Shown here: positions 16,739-24,408 of the stretch, in pieces
Numbering within the stretch: the stretch's first letter is position 1
Layout of the letters: each line of letters starts with the position of its first letter
NCBI GenBank assembly: GCA_036377675.1
Contig: DASUXY010000049.1
Coordinates: forward strand, 1 to 41,250
Direction of reading: 5' to 3'
Length of the DNA: 41,250 nucleotides
From: DASUXY01 sp036377675
GTDB lineage: Bacteria; Bacillota; Bacilli; Bacillales; Amphibacillaceae
Translations under genes and position numbers: made by a program
Notes under the pieces: model-generated
The model's database searches: none
What the model was told of the DNA's origin: nothing
The model's input: only the letters and a program-made list of their open reading frames with translations

Positions 16739-18082
16739 TTAATTGGCTTCCACTTCTAAAACCTGTTCAGTAGTAATCACTTTTTCCCCCTGATTGTTCG
16801 CTATTACAACAGCTAATGCAGCAATCACTCCTGGAGAAGCAAATACTATAAAGTTCAGCTGTAAAGTTAAACCAGAAGCAAGTAAAATACCACCAAGGGT
16901 AGGTCCTAGTATTGCCCCGATTCGCCCAACTCCCAATGCCCAGCCAAGCGCTGTTGAACGCATAGTCACCGGGTAAAATTGGGAAGTGTACGAATGTGTA
17001 AGGTTCTGAGTTCCCACTGTTGCTGCACCTGCAATCGCTACCAATATATACAATAAGGTCATATTCATTGCATATCCAAGACTTGTTATCGTAACGAAGG
17101 CGACAAGAAAGAATAGAATAAGAGATTTCCCAACACCCCATTGGTCCGCAACCCATCCCATTAAAATAGAGCCTACTGTAGCTCCGACGTTTAGTGAAAG
17201 CAAGAAACTTAAACTTGATCCAAGAGGAAAGCCCGCTTCGGTCATAAATTTAGGGAGCCATGTATTCAGTCCATATAACATAAGCAGAGACATGGCGTAT
17301 GTTATCCAGATCATCACCGTTAAAAGAGCTCTCTTTTTAATAAATAAACTTTTCACTGGTGATGAACTTTCAATTGGCTTATTTAATACGAAAATTTCAT
17401 TTTCTGATGGTTTATAGTCTGCATTTAACTTTACAAAAATCTTCTGAATCCCTTTAAAATCATTGTTATTAATCAACGTGCCGACAGAATCTGGTAATGA
17501 TTTAGTTAAGAAAGGTACGAACAATATTGGGAGGGCTCCAAAGAAAAAAACGGACTCCCAGCCAAAGTTAGGAATCATGAACATACTTAGAAAAGCAACA
17601 AGAACCCCTCCTAGAGAAAATCCAGTCATAATAGTAGCAATCATACGGCTGCGCAATCCTTTTGGGGAGTACTCACCAATCAAGCCAATGACATTCGGCA
17701 TCATACCACCTAATCCCAAACCAGTAATAAATCGGAACATCCCAAACATTTCTGGAGTTGGAGCTAATCCTGAAAGGAGCATAAACAGACTGAAGATGGA
17801 TACGCATATCAAAATAATATTTTTTCTTCCTAAATTATCTGCCAAAGTGCCGAATATTAACGCTCCAAGCATCATTCCAAACAAGGCATAACTTCCAAAT
17901 CTCCCTGCCTGAAAAGCAGAAATTCCCCAATCATCCATGATAGACGGGACTACGGCTCCATAAATGACTAAATCAAAACCGTCAAAAATCATTAATACGA
18001 TACCCCAAAACAGTAACATCAAATGAAACTTATTAAACTTTGTTTTTTCAATGAATTGTTCTGCATTTGTTGTTACCTGCAT
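16739..18082 (-). CDS. MFS aromatic acid:H+ symporter (AAHS family)
   Basis: This is a cytoplasmic-membrane importer for an aromatic acid. The protein has 447 residues with about 12 helices. The first helix carries the AAHS signature DGFDLVIYGAVVPS, followed by the MFS loop 2-3 motif GTLADNLGRKNI and, before the central loop, GLGLGGMMPNVIGLIGEYSP. BenK, PcaK and MhbT belong to this family, with substrates such as benzoate or hydroxybenzoates. Here the substrate is presumably that of the Rieske oxygenase. The frame stays open for 54 more codons, but that part is a decayed enoyl-CoA hydratase sequence. The ATG at 18082 has GGAGGAG 6-7 bases upstream. Confidence 0.9.
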   Translation of the reverse strand: MQVTTNAEQFIEKTKFNKFHLMLLFWGIVLMIFDGFDLVIYGAVVPSIMDDWGISAFQAGRFGSYALFGMMLGALIFGTLADNLGRKNIILICVSIFSLFMLLSGLAPTPEMFGMFRFITGLGLGGMMPNVIGLIGEYSPKGLRSRMIATIMTGFSLGGVLVAFLSMFMIPNFGWESVFFFGALPILFVPFLTKSLPDSVGTLINNNDFKGIQKIFVKLNADYKPSENEIFVLNKPIESSSPVKSLFIKKRALLTVMIWITYAMSLLMLYGLNTWLPKFMTEAGFPLGSSLSFLLSLNVGATVGSILMGWVADQWGVGKSLILFFLVAFVTITSLGYAMNMTLLYILVAIAGAATVGTQNLTHSYTSQFYPVTMRSTALGWALGVGRIGAILGPTLGGILLASGLTLQLNFIVFASPGVIAALAVVIANNQGEKVITTEQVLEVEAN

Positions 18083-18085
18083 AGA

Positions 18086-18385
18086 CAGCTCCTCCGCTCC
18101 CTTAATATAATTGAAAGATCTCCTAATCTCCGAAAAGGATGTTCTCGTTATTTGTGTTAAATCCATCATTCCAACTGTGTTTAAATCTTCCATTTCATCA
18201 CCAGCAACAAATATCTTCTCCATCTCCGGTAATGATAATGGCATTTACATTTTTATTTGCCTTTAGTTCCTCCATTAATTGGATAATTTCTTGATATACT
18301 TAGGTATTTAATTTATTGCCAGGTGCATTACTAATCGTCACGACAAGCTACTCTATTTTCAATATGACAAAATAAAATAACCCAT
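18086..18385 (-). pseudogene. Enoyl-CoA hydratase/isomerase remnant
   Basis: Starting from ATG 18385, which still has TTTGGAGG upstream, crotonase-family blocks are recognisable on the minus strand: VTISNAPGNKLNT, then a stop, then VYQEIIQLMEELKANKNVNA, IIITGDGEDI, a frameshift, and FVAGDEMEDL continuing to FNYIKGAEEL. Intact crotonases have NxPxxN.LN, (I/V)ITG.G..F.AG.D(I/L) in this order. About 95 of the usual 260 residues remain, with two frameshifts and a stop. The remnant sits between an acyl-CoA dehydrogenase-like gene and the transporter, so the operon once had a hydratase here. Confidence 0.8.
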
Positions 18386-18427
18386 GATATAACCTCCAAA
18401 ACATTTACAGTTTCACCATAATGTTTA

Positions 18428-19390
18428 CTATTTTGAAGATGGAACAGTTTTATCCTTTCTCTCTTTGTCTTGTTGTAGCTTTAGAAGGTCCAAGAAATAA
18501 TCATCCCTAGTATGGATGGCATTTTTACCATGATCATCATATTTATAAAAACCTTGATTTGTTCGAATACCATGATGGCCATCTTCCACCATTTCTGTTA
18601 ATAAAGAAGGGAGCTTTCTTGTATTTGACAGGTCTTTCATAATGTTACTCACCATCGCTTCTGTTGTTTCTATGCCAGCTAAATCTTGACTTTCCATAGG
18701 ACCGCAGAATGCCCATTTGAAACCCATGCTCCCTCTCATAGCAATATCAATATCTTCAGCAGAAGCTACTCCCATTTCAATTAAATGGAACGCTTCGCGT
18801 AGCATGGCTACTTGAATACGATTGACAATAAAACCTGTAATTTCTTTTTTTAGAACTACTGGAGATTTTCCAATTTTCTTCATTAAATCATACGTTTTTT
18901 GAACGATATGTTCTTCTGTATGCTTACATTTAACTACTTCCACAATGGGTACAAGCTGTGGAGGATTAAAGAAATGAGTAATGATAAATCTTTCTGGATG
19001 CTTTGCCTTTTGAGTTAACTCTTCTAATGGAAAAGTAGAAGTATTCGACGAAATAATCGTTTGATCAGAAACAACTCCTTCAATAACCTCGTATGTATCT
19101 AGTTTTTGTTCAAGAACTTCTGGAATTGATTCAAGAATGAAATCAGCATCTTGAATAGCTTCAAACAAATCGGTTGTGTATGTGATACGGGCTAATGTTT
19201 GTTCCGCTTCATTGTCGGATAGCATTTCTTTTTCGACCATTATTTTCAAGCTATTTGTAATGAGTTCTTGAGCTTTTTCTAGCGATGTCTCACGTCGTGC
19301 TCGAATACGTACATTCTTTCCTGCTTGAGCAAATAATTGAGCAACACCATGCCCCATAACACCTGCCCCAAGTACAGTGATGTTTTTCAT
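18428..19390 (-). CDS. 3-hydroxyacyl-CoA dehydrogenase family protein
   Basis: This is an NAD-dependent dehydrogenase of the 3-hydroxybutyryl-CoA dehydrogenase/FadB-domain type. It has VLGAGVMGHGVAQLFAQAG for NAD, SSNTST (catalytic Ser region), THFFNPPQLVPIVEVV with the catalytic His, and GFIVNRIQVAMLREAF. At 320 residues it is longer than short HBDs (about 280) because of a charged C-terminal tail. The start ATG has GAGGG upstream. Nothing in the core meta pathway needs this reaction. Family members also oxidise non-CoA substrates such as L-carnitine or L-gulonate, so the actual substrate is open. The neighbouring hydratase remnant points to an original CoA-linked side route. Confidence 0.85.
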   Translation of the reverse strand: MKNITVLGAGVMGHGVAQLFAQAGKNVRIRARRETSLEKAQELITNSLKIMVEKEMLSDNEAEQTLARITYTTDLFEAIQDADFILESIPEVLEQKLDTYEVIEGVVSDQTIISSNTSTFPLEELTQKAKHPERFIITHFFNPPQLVPIVEVVKCKHTEEHIVQKTYDLMKKIGKSPVVLKKEITGFIVNRIQVAMLREAFHLIEMGVASAEDIDIAMRGSMGFKWAFCGPMESQDLAGIETTEAMVSNIMKDLSNTRKLPSLLTEMVEDGHHGIRTNQGFYKYDDHGKNAIHTRDDYFLDLLKLQQDKERKDKTVPSSK

Positions 19391-19456
19391 TTTAATCCCT
19401 CATTTCAGTATGATTAAATATTGAAGCTTGATGTGAATGAAAAAGGCAATTTAATA

Positions 19457-19499
19457 GGAAATAGGATATAGAAAAATCAGTCTACCTCTATCTATTTCC
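19457..19499 (-). promoter_or_regulatory. Intercistronic stem-loop after the tautomerase gene
   Basis: GGAAATA (19457-19463) pairs with TATTTCC (19493-19499), with further partial pairing inside (GATATAGA against TCTATC). It lies directly after the tautomerase stop and no U-tract follows on the minus strand. A role in mRNA processing or partial termination is inferred. Confidence 0.5.
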
Positions 19500-19504
19500 A
19501 TTAA

Positions 19505-19693
19505 CTATCTAATTTCCGAAGCACTTACTCCACCGATGGACCAATGCGTCTTTGGTACCTCAGTTACAATAACACGTACATTTTTTTTCGGAACTTCTAA
19601 TGTTTCACTAACTGTCTCTGTTACATTTTTCATTAATGCATCAATTTTTTCTTGTGGCCTTCCTTCTAGTACTTGGATGTTGATAAGCGGCAC
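19505..19693 (-). CDS. dmpI: 4-oxalocrotonate (2-hydroxymuconate) tautomerase
   Basis: This enzyme interconverts 2-hydroxymuconate and 2-oxohex-3-enedioate (EC 5.3.2.6). Tautomerases of this type use an N-terminal proline exposed after Met removal. The frame is open to an ATG at 19699, which would read MNVPLINIQ and bury the proline. The GTG at 19693 instead gives Met-Pro-Leu-Ile-Asn, puts Pro in position 1, yields the standard 62 residues and places AAAGGGGG 8 bases upstream. I therefore choose 19693. Arg residues of the active site and the C-terminal SIGGVSASEIR are typical. It acts between the semialdehyde dehydrogenase and the decarboxylase in the same operon. Confidence 0.92.
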   Translation of the reverse strand: MPLINIQVLEGRPQEKIDALMKNVTETVSETLEVPKKNVRVIVTEVPKTHWSIGGVSASEIR

Positions 19694-19714
19694 ATTCATT
19701 TCCCCCTTTAAAAA

Positions 19715-20503
19715 CTATTCAGTTACAAAAAATGATACATCGCCAAGCCCGCCATATTTTACATGCACAAAATCACCCGGTGACAGGTGAACAGCCGATG
19801 TCACTCCACCAGTTAAAATAGGCTGGCCTGCTTTCACTTTTTCACCTTTTTTACTCAGCATGTTCGCAAGTCTTGCCACCGAATGAGCTGGATGTCCTAG
19901 TACAGCGGCCCCTGCCCCAAGAGCTTTAATTTCTCCATTGATGGAAAGTGTAACCCCAACTACATCTAATTCCAGTGATTCTGGTCTTTTTAAGTCTGTA
20001 CCGAATATCGCTCCTGCCGCAGATGTATTATCGGCAATCACATCCGGTAGTGTAAAATTAAAGTTTTCATATCGACTATCAATTATTTCTAATGCCGGAA
20101 ATACATATTCTGTCGCTCGCAGAACATCAAGTACAGTTACTTCAGGGCCTTCTAAGTCTTCCTTTAAAATAAACCCGATTTCAGGCTCAACTTTTGGATG
20201 GATATAATCTGAAACTGAAATTGAATCGCCCTCTTCGACAACCATATAATCAAAAACATACCCATATATCGGATCATCAACGTTCATTTGTTTCATTTTT
20301 GCTTCACTCGTAATCCCCATTTTAGGACCTATGATTTTTTTACCTTCCTTCAGTTTCTCCTGAACCAGCTCTTCCTGAACTAAATATGCCTCTTCGATGG
20401 TTAGATCAGGATATAAATCTGCTGTTATTTTTACGATTTCTCTTTTTTCTTTTTCCGCACGATGTACATAGTTAACAAGTTTCTTCATCAATTGTTGATC
20501 CAT
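19715..20503 (-). CDS. dmpH: 4-oxalocrotonate decarboxylase
   Basis: This enzyme decarboxylates 2-oxohex-3-enedioate to 2-hydroxypenta-2,4-dienoate (EC 4.1.1.77). At 262 residues it belongs to the hydratase/decarboxylase fold: IGPKMGITSEAKMKQM, KVEPEIGFILKEDLEGP (metal-binding Glu residues), PALEIIDSRYENF, DVIADNTSAAGAI and the end VKYGGLGDVSFFV. That GGLG ending, and AHSVARLANML rather than AKCVAWLAN, distinguish decarboxylases from the homologous hydratase encoded next to it. The ATG at 20503 has AGGAGG 6 bases upstream. Decarboxylase and hydratase form a complex in known pathways. Confidence 0.9.
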   Translation of the reverse strand: MDQQLMKKLVNYVHRAEKEKREIVKITADLYPDLTIEEAYLVQEELVQEKLKEGKKIIGPKMGITSEAKMKQMNVDDPIYGYVFDYMVVEEGDSISVSDYIHPKVEPEIGFILKEDLEGPEVTVLDVLRATEYVFPALEIIDSRYENFNFTLPDVIADNTSAAGAIFGTDLKRPESLELDVVGVTLSINGEIKALGAGAAVLGHPAHSVARLANMLSKKGEKVKAGQPILTGGVTSAVHLSPGDFVHVKYGGLGDVSFFVTE

Positions 20504-20608
20504 GTTGTTTCCTCCTAGTCTGATACTGATAAAAAACTGCATATTGAGGCGAAACGATTCGTAAGATATAGGAACTTGAAATGAACTAGATTCAATCAAG
20601 CCTTTTAT

Positions 20609-21403
20609 TCACTCCGTAAATGAAACCCTAACTTCTCCAAGTTGAGCAAACTTCGCATAAAATTCATCACCAGGTTTGGCATCGATAGCCTCTGATAGTG
20701 CACCAGATAGAATGACTTCACCTGCTTTTAATGGAATATCATAACCGGCTAGTTTGTTGGCAAGCCATGCTACACACTTGGCCGGATTGCCTAGGGCTGC
20801 TGCACCGACACCGGTATTTTGTAGATCATTATTTTTATATAAAGCCATTCCAATCTGTTTAATGTCTATGTCTGAAAGTTTTTTAATCTTTTCACCAAGT
20901 ACATATAACCCTGAGGAAGCGTTATCAGCAATCGTATCGGCTAAAGTAATCTTCCAGTCTTTTATTCGACTGTCAACGATTTCAAGTGCAGGTACGATTG
21001 CATCTGTCGCATTGAATACATCTATCGTTGTCACGCCTGGTCCAGCCAAATCTTCTTTTAGAATAAAGGCTATTTCTCCTTCAACTTTGGGCTGTAATAC
21101 TTTTTTAAATGGAATAGCTTCCCCATTCCTAACTTCCATGTTATCTAACAAGTGACCATAGTCAGGCTCATCAACACCAAGCAACTCCTGCATCGCCTTA
21201 GACGTTAACCCAATCTTTTTTCCCGTCACCTTCTGACCACTTTTTATATTCTCATTTACAATTTGCAGTTGCACTCGATAAGCTTCATCAATAGAAAGTT
21301 CAGGATCCAGTGCAGTAACCGGCTGAACCCCTTCTCCTGTTTTCCAGGCACTTGTTAAATGATTAGCATATTCTTCTACTTTAGATTTAAAATTTGTTGT
21401 CAT
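20609..21403 (-). CDS. dmpE: 2-oxopent-4-enoate (2-hydroxypentadienoate) hydratase
   Basis: This enzyme hydrates 2-hydroxypenta-2,4-dienoate to 4-hydroxy-2-oxopentanoate (EC 4.2.1.80). The features are TGKKIGLTSKAMQELLGV, PKVEGEIAFILKEDLAGPG, PALEIVDSRIKDWKI, DTIADNASSGLYVLG and LGNPAKCVAWLANKL with AGEVILSGALSEA, all hydratase-type. It is a paralogue of the decarboxylase immediately downstream. A first ATG at 21415 lies only one base from the AGGAGG site, too near. The ATG at 21403 is 13 bases away and is the better, though slightly distant, choice. Confidence 0.9.
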   Translation of the reverse strand: MTTNFKSKVEEYANHLTSAWKTGEGVQPVTALDPELSIDEAYRVQLQIVNENIKSGQKVTGKKIGLTSKAMQELLGVDEPDYGHLLDNMEVRNGEAIPFKKVLQPKVEGEIAFILKEDLAGPGVTTIDVFNATDAIVPALEIVDSRIKDWKITLADTIADNASSGLYVLGEKIKKLSDIDIKQIGMALYKNNDLQNTGVGAAALGNPAKCVAWLANKLAGYDIPLKAGEVILSGALSEAIDAKPGDEFYAKFAQLGEVRVSFTE

Positions 21404-21420
21404 TATGTTTTTCATTCCTC

Positions 21421-22887
21421 CTAAAACTTGAGAGTAATATTCGTTAATTCGGAGTAAAAGTCAAAACTATGTGCGCCACCTTCACGACCAATTCCACTAT
21501 GTTTCATTCCTCCAAATGGTGTACGTAGATCACGTAAGAACCAAGTGTTAACCCATACCATTCCTGCTTCAATCTGCGCAGATATGCGTGTAGCACGTTT
21601 CATATCACTCGTCCATAAACTTGCACTTAATCCGTAGTGTGTATCATTCGCTTGCTCTATTACTTCTTCTTCTGTATCAAAAGGAATAACCGTTATTACC
21701 GGTCCAAAAATTTCTTCTCGTACACATCTAGACTCTTTTCCTAAACCTGTGATTACCGTTGGTTCAACGAAGAATCCTTTATCAAATCCTTCAGCAGGCT
21801 TTCCTCCTAGAAGGAATGTACCTCCTTCTTCTTTTGCAATGTCTATATAACGAAGAACTTTATGATAGTGTTCCTCACTCACTAATGCGCCAACTTTAGT
21901 GTCGGGGTCAAAAGGATCACCAACTGTTAATTGTTTTGCTTTCGCTACAAATCGCTCAAGAAACTCATCATAAACAGGCCGTTCTACATAAACACGTGAA
22001 CCGCATAGACAAACTTCACCTTGATTAATGAAGCTGGATCGCAAAGTCGTTTCAATCACGTCATCCATATCAGCGTCTGCAAAAATAATGTTTGGATTTT
22101 TCCCACCAAGTTCAAATGATAGTTTCTTCAATGTAGGTGCTGCTGCTTTCATAATTTCAGTTCCTGTAATCGTTTCTCCAGTAAATGCAATAGCATCCAC
22201 ATCATGATGTGACGTAATCTCAGCGCCTGTTTCACCAAATCCATGAACAACATTGACTACCCCATCCGGCACACCGGCATCTTTACAAATTTGAGCCAAT
22301 ACGGTTGCTGTCATTGGTGTCACTTCGGATGGTTTCATCACAGCTGTATTGCCCGCCGCAAGAGCTGGAGCCAGTTTCCAGGTCAATAGAAACAATGGTA
22401 AGTTCCATGGGTTAATGAGACCCACCACCCCAACCGGTCGACGAATAGCATAATGCATAGCTATATCATCTTGCTGATAAGCTTCTGTTCCAACTGTAGT
22501 CATATAGTCAGCAAAGAAGTAGAAATTATTTGCAGCTCGATCAATATCAACATTGGTTGAGAGCCATAATGGTTTACCCGTATCAAGTGATTCAAGTGCA
22601 GCTAATTCTTCCTGTCTTTCTAAAATCAAATCACCAATTTTACGAATTATATTTGACCGTTTTTTTAATGGCATATTTCCCCATTCCCCTTTAAGGGCTT
22701 GTCTAGCGGCTCTTACTGCTTGATCAACTTCTTCTTTCCCACCCTCTGCAACGACCCCTAACACCTCTTCGGTAGCTGGGTTAATATTTTCAAATGTTTT
22801 TCCTTTATCTAATTCCACATACTTACCATCGATATAATGCCGACAATCAATTGGCTTTATTTTTGTTTTTGCTTCTGAAATTTGCAT
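21421..22887 (-). CDS. dmpC: 2-hydroxymuconic semialdehyde dehydrogenase
   Basis: This NAD-dependent aldehyde dehydrogenase oxidises the ring-cleavage semialdehyde to 2-hydroxymuconate (EC 1.2.1.85). It has 488 residues, INPWNLPLFLLTWKLAPALA, the catalytic Glu at 259 in FELGGKNP and the catalytic Cys at 293 in INQGEVCLCGSR. The CLCGSR variant and WFLRDLRTPFGGMKHSGIGR fit the hydroxymuconic/aminomuconic semialdehyde subfamily. Aminomuconic semialdehyde dehydrogenase cannot be excluded by sequence alone, but no aminomuconate deaminase is encoded here while a tautomerase is, favouring the hydroxy substrate. A short TTCTGT/ACAGAA repeat lies in the leader (22945-22963). Confidence 0.9.
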   Translation of the reverse strand: MQISEAKTKIKPIDCRHYIDGKYVELDKGKTFENINPATEEVLGVVAEGGKEEVDQAVRAARQALKGEWGNMPLKKRSNIIRKIGDLILERQEELAALESLDTGKPLWLSTNVDIDRAANNFYFFADYMTTVGTEAYQQDDIAMHYAIRRPVGVVGLINPWNLPLFLLTWKLAPALAAGNTAVMKPSEVTPMTATVLAQICKDAGVPDGVVNVVHGFGETGAEITSHHDVDAIAFTGETITGTEIMKAAAPTLKKLSFELGGKNPNIIFADADMDDVIETTLRSSFINQGEVCLCGSRVYVERPVYDEFLERFVAKAKQLTVGDPFDPDTKVGALVSEEHYHKVLRYIDIAKEEGGTFLLGGKPAEGFDKGFFVEPTVITGLGKESRCVREEIFGPVITVIPFDTEEEVIEQANDTHYGLSASLWTSDMKRATRISAQIEAGMVWVNTWFLRDLRTPFGGMKHSGIGREGGAHSFDFYSELTNITLKF

Positions 22888-23010
22888 GAAAATGCCTCCT
22901 AATTTTATTCGCTCAAACTCTGATACATTTGATAATAATTACTATTCTGTTAATTCTACAGAAGATTTATCTTTCCTTATTTTTATAGATTCCACTGAAG
23001 TACTACGATT

Positions 23011-23244
23011 TTATACGAAGAATTCCTCGGCTGCTTCTAAGTATTCTTCTTGTTCCGGTGTTAAATCATGTTCATCAACAATTGCATCCACTGGACAAGC
23101 GGCAACGCAGGCACCACAATCAATACATAAATCTGGATCAATAAAATATTGATTAGGTCCCTCTTTAATGCAATCAACGGGGCAAATACTTACACATTCG
23201 CCCGCCTTTTCTTCACGGCATGGCTCGGTGATTACGAAAGCCAT
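23011..23244 (-). CDS. 7Fe-type ferredoxin
   Basis: This 77-residue electron carrier resembles Azotobacter ferredoxin I: MAFVITEPC at the start, GEC, SICPVDC, then DLCIDCGACVAACPVDAI and an acidic tail. By comparison, C9, C17 and C50 would bind a [3Fe-4S] cluster and C21, C40, C43 and C46 a [4Fe-4S] cluster. The cysteine next to C9 in FdI is Glu here, consistent with the 3Fe form. Its place in the operon suggests it carries electrons from the reductase (25491-26516) to the Rieske oxygenase, or reactivates the extradiol dioxygenase iron as XylT-type ferredoxins do. Both roles are inferred. Confidence 0.88.
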   Translation of the reverse strand: MAFVITEPCREEKAGECVSICPVDCIKEGPNQYFIDPDLCIDCGACVAACPVDAIVDEHDLTPEQEEYLEAAEEFFV

Positions 23245-23299
23245 TGTTATCCCTCTCCTTTTCTATTACTCTATAAAAAACTGATTTATTAACTCTCTT

Positions 23300-24331
23300 C
23301 TATTTTTCCAGTAATTTCTTAAAACTCTTATATTTATCTTTGTTTAAATTTAAAAATTTCAAAGCATTTAAGCCATGAATTTTTTCTTTTTCTGTATCAT
23401 TTAGTGTTGACAGATGGTCAACAACTTTTCCGGATGGTGCTTCGCGTAATAAAAATGGATAGTCGGATCCAGCTATTATTTGATCAACCCCAAATCGGTC
23501 AATCATAAATTGCAAGTTATTTTCATCATAAACAAGCGAATCATAATATAATCGTTTTGCATAATGACTTGGAGGTTTTTCTGTCTTTCTTATATGTGGC
23601 CATACATTCCAGCCCTTATCCAGTCGGGGTAATAAATACGGTAAGGATCCGCCCCCATGTGCAAAACATAATTTTAAGTTAGGAAATTTGTCTAACATAC
23701 CGCTCATTATAATACTCCCTGCTGCTAAAGCTGTTTCTGAAGGCATTCCAACCATATACATGAAGTTATGTCGTGGTAGTCGTTCTCTTCCTAATGTTTC
23801 CCAAGGGTGAACAAACAGTGGGACGCTACGTTCATTTGCAGCTTGAAAAAACCGCTCCAGCATCTCATCATCTAAGTTCTTGCCATTCACATTACTTCCG
23901 ATTTGAATCCCTTTCAGACCTAGTTCATTGATTGATCTTTCCATTTCCTTTATTGCTAATTCAACATCTTGCAATGGAACTGTTGCTAACCCGATAAATC
24001 TTTTTGGATGTTCACGTGTAACAGATGCAATAAAATCATTTTGGAATTTTGCCATTTCCAAGCCTTTTTTAGAATCTGCCCAGTAACTAAATGTAACCGG
24101 TATAGGGGATAAAACTTGGATATCAATTCCTTCTTTATCCATATCATCTAAGCGTTTTTCCACATCCCATGCCTGATTCGTTATTTCTCTGAAATTTTTA
24201 CCCTTGATCATAATATTTGCGCCACAATTACATGTTTTTTCCAAAACAGGCCAGCGATCATCACCATATTTGTTGGCTAAATCTAAAAAGTCCTCTGAAA
24301 TGATATGTGTGTGAAAATCGACTTTCAGCAT
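23300..24331 (-). CDS. ACMSD-like amidohydrolase decarboxylase
   Basis: The protein (343 residues) is a metal-dependent decarboxylase of the amidohydrolase 2 family, close in pattern to 2-amino-3-carboxymuconate-6-semialdehyde decarboxylase. Metal ligands are H7 and H9 (DFHTH), H175 (VHPWE), H225 (FAHGGG) and D290 (GSDYPF). R48 (GKNFRE) and R236 (LPRLDKG) match arginines that hold the substrate carboxylate in ACMSD. It probably removes CO2 from a carboxy-2-hydroxymuconate semialdehyde made by the adjacent dioxygenase. The ATG at 24331 has AGGAG upstream; a longer frame does not. Related enzymes decarboxylate aromatic acids directly, which is the main alternative. Confidence 0.85.
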   Translation of the reverse strand: MLKVDFHTHIISEDFLDLANKYGDDRWPVLEKTCNCGANIMIKGKNFREITNQAWDVEKRLDDMDKEGIDIQVLSPIPVTFSYWADSKKGLEMAKFQNDFIASVTREHPKRFIGLATVPLQDVELAIKEMERSINELGLKGIQIGSNVNGKNLDDEMLERFFQAANERSVPLFVHPWETLGRERLPRHNFMYMVGMPSETALAAGSIIMSGMLDKFPNLKLCFAHGGGSLPYLLPRLDKGWNVWPHIRKTEKPPSHYAKRLYYDSLVYDENNLQFMIDRFGVDQIIAGSDYPFLLREAPSGKVVDHLSTLNDTEKEKIHGLNALKFLNLNKDKYKSFKKLLEK

Positions 24332-24366
24332 TAAAAACTCTCCTATTTTTTTGACATTTTTACAGA

Positions 24367-24396
24367 GGAGATCGACTTTGTACAAAGTTCATCTCC
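24367..24396 (-). promoter_or_regulatory. Strong intercistronic hairpin between dioxygenase and decarboxylase genes
   Basis: GGAGAT (24367-24372) pairs with ATCTCC (24391-24396) and ACTTTG (24375-24380) with CAAAGT (24383-24388), separated by a 2-base mismatch, around a TA loop. The minus-strand hairpin has no U-tract, so processing or partial attenuation is more likely than termination. Confidence 0.65.
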
Positions 24397-24408
24397 CCCT
24401 TATTTGAT

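Noticed and set aside
18083..18244. N-terminal extension of the aromatic-acid transporter
   Set aside because: The extension matches decayed enoyl-CoA hydratase sequence, and the transporter has a strong ribosome site at its own ATG (18082).
23300..24331. Evidence for a 3-hydroxyanthranilate (kynurenine) pathway
   Set aside because: No cupin-type 3-hydroxyanthranilate dioxygenase or aminomuconate deaminase is present, while a tautomerase and a VOC extradiol enzyme are.
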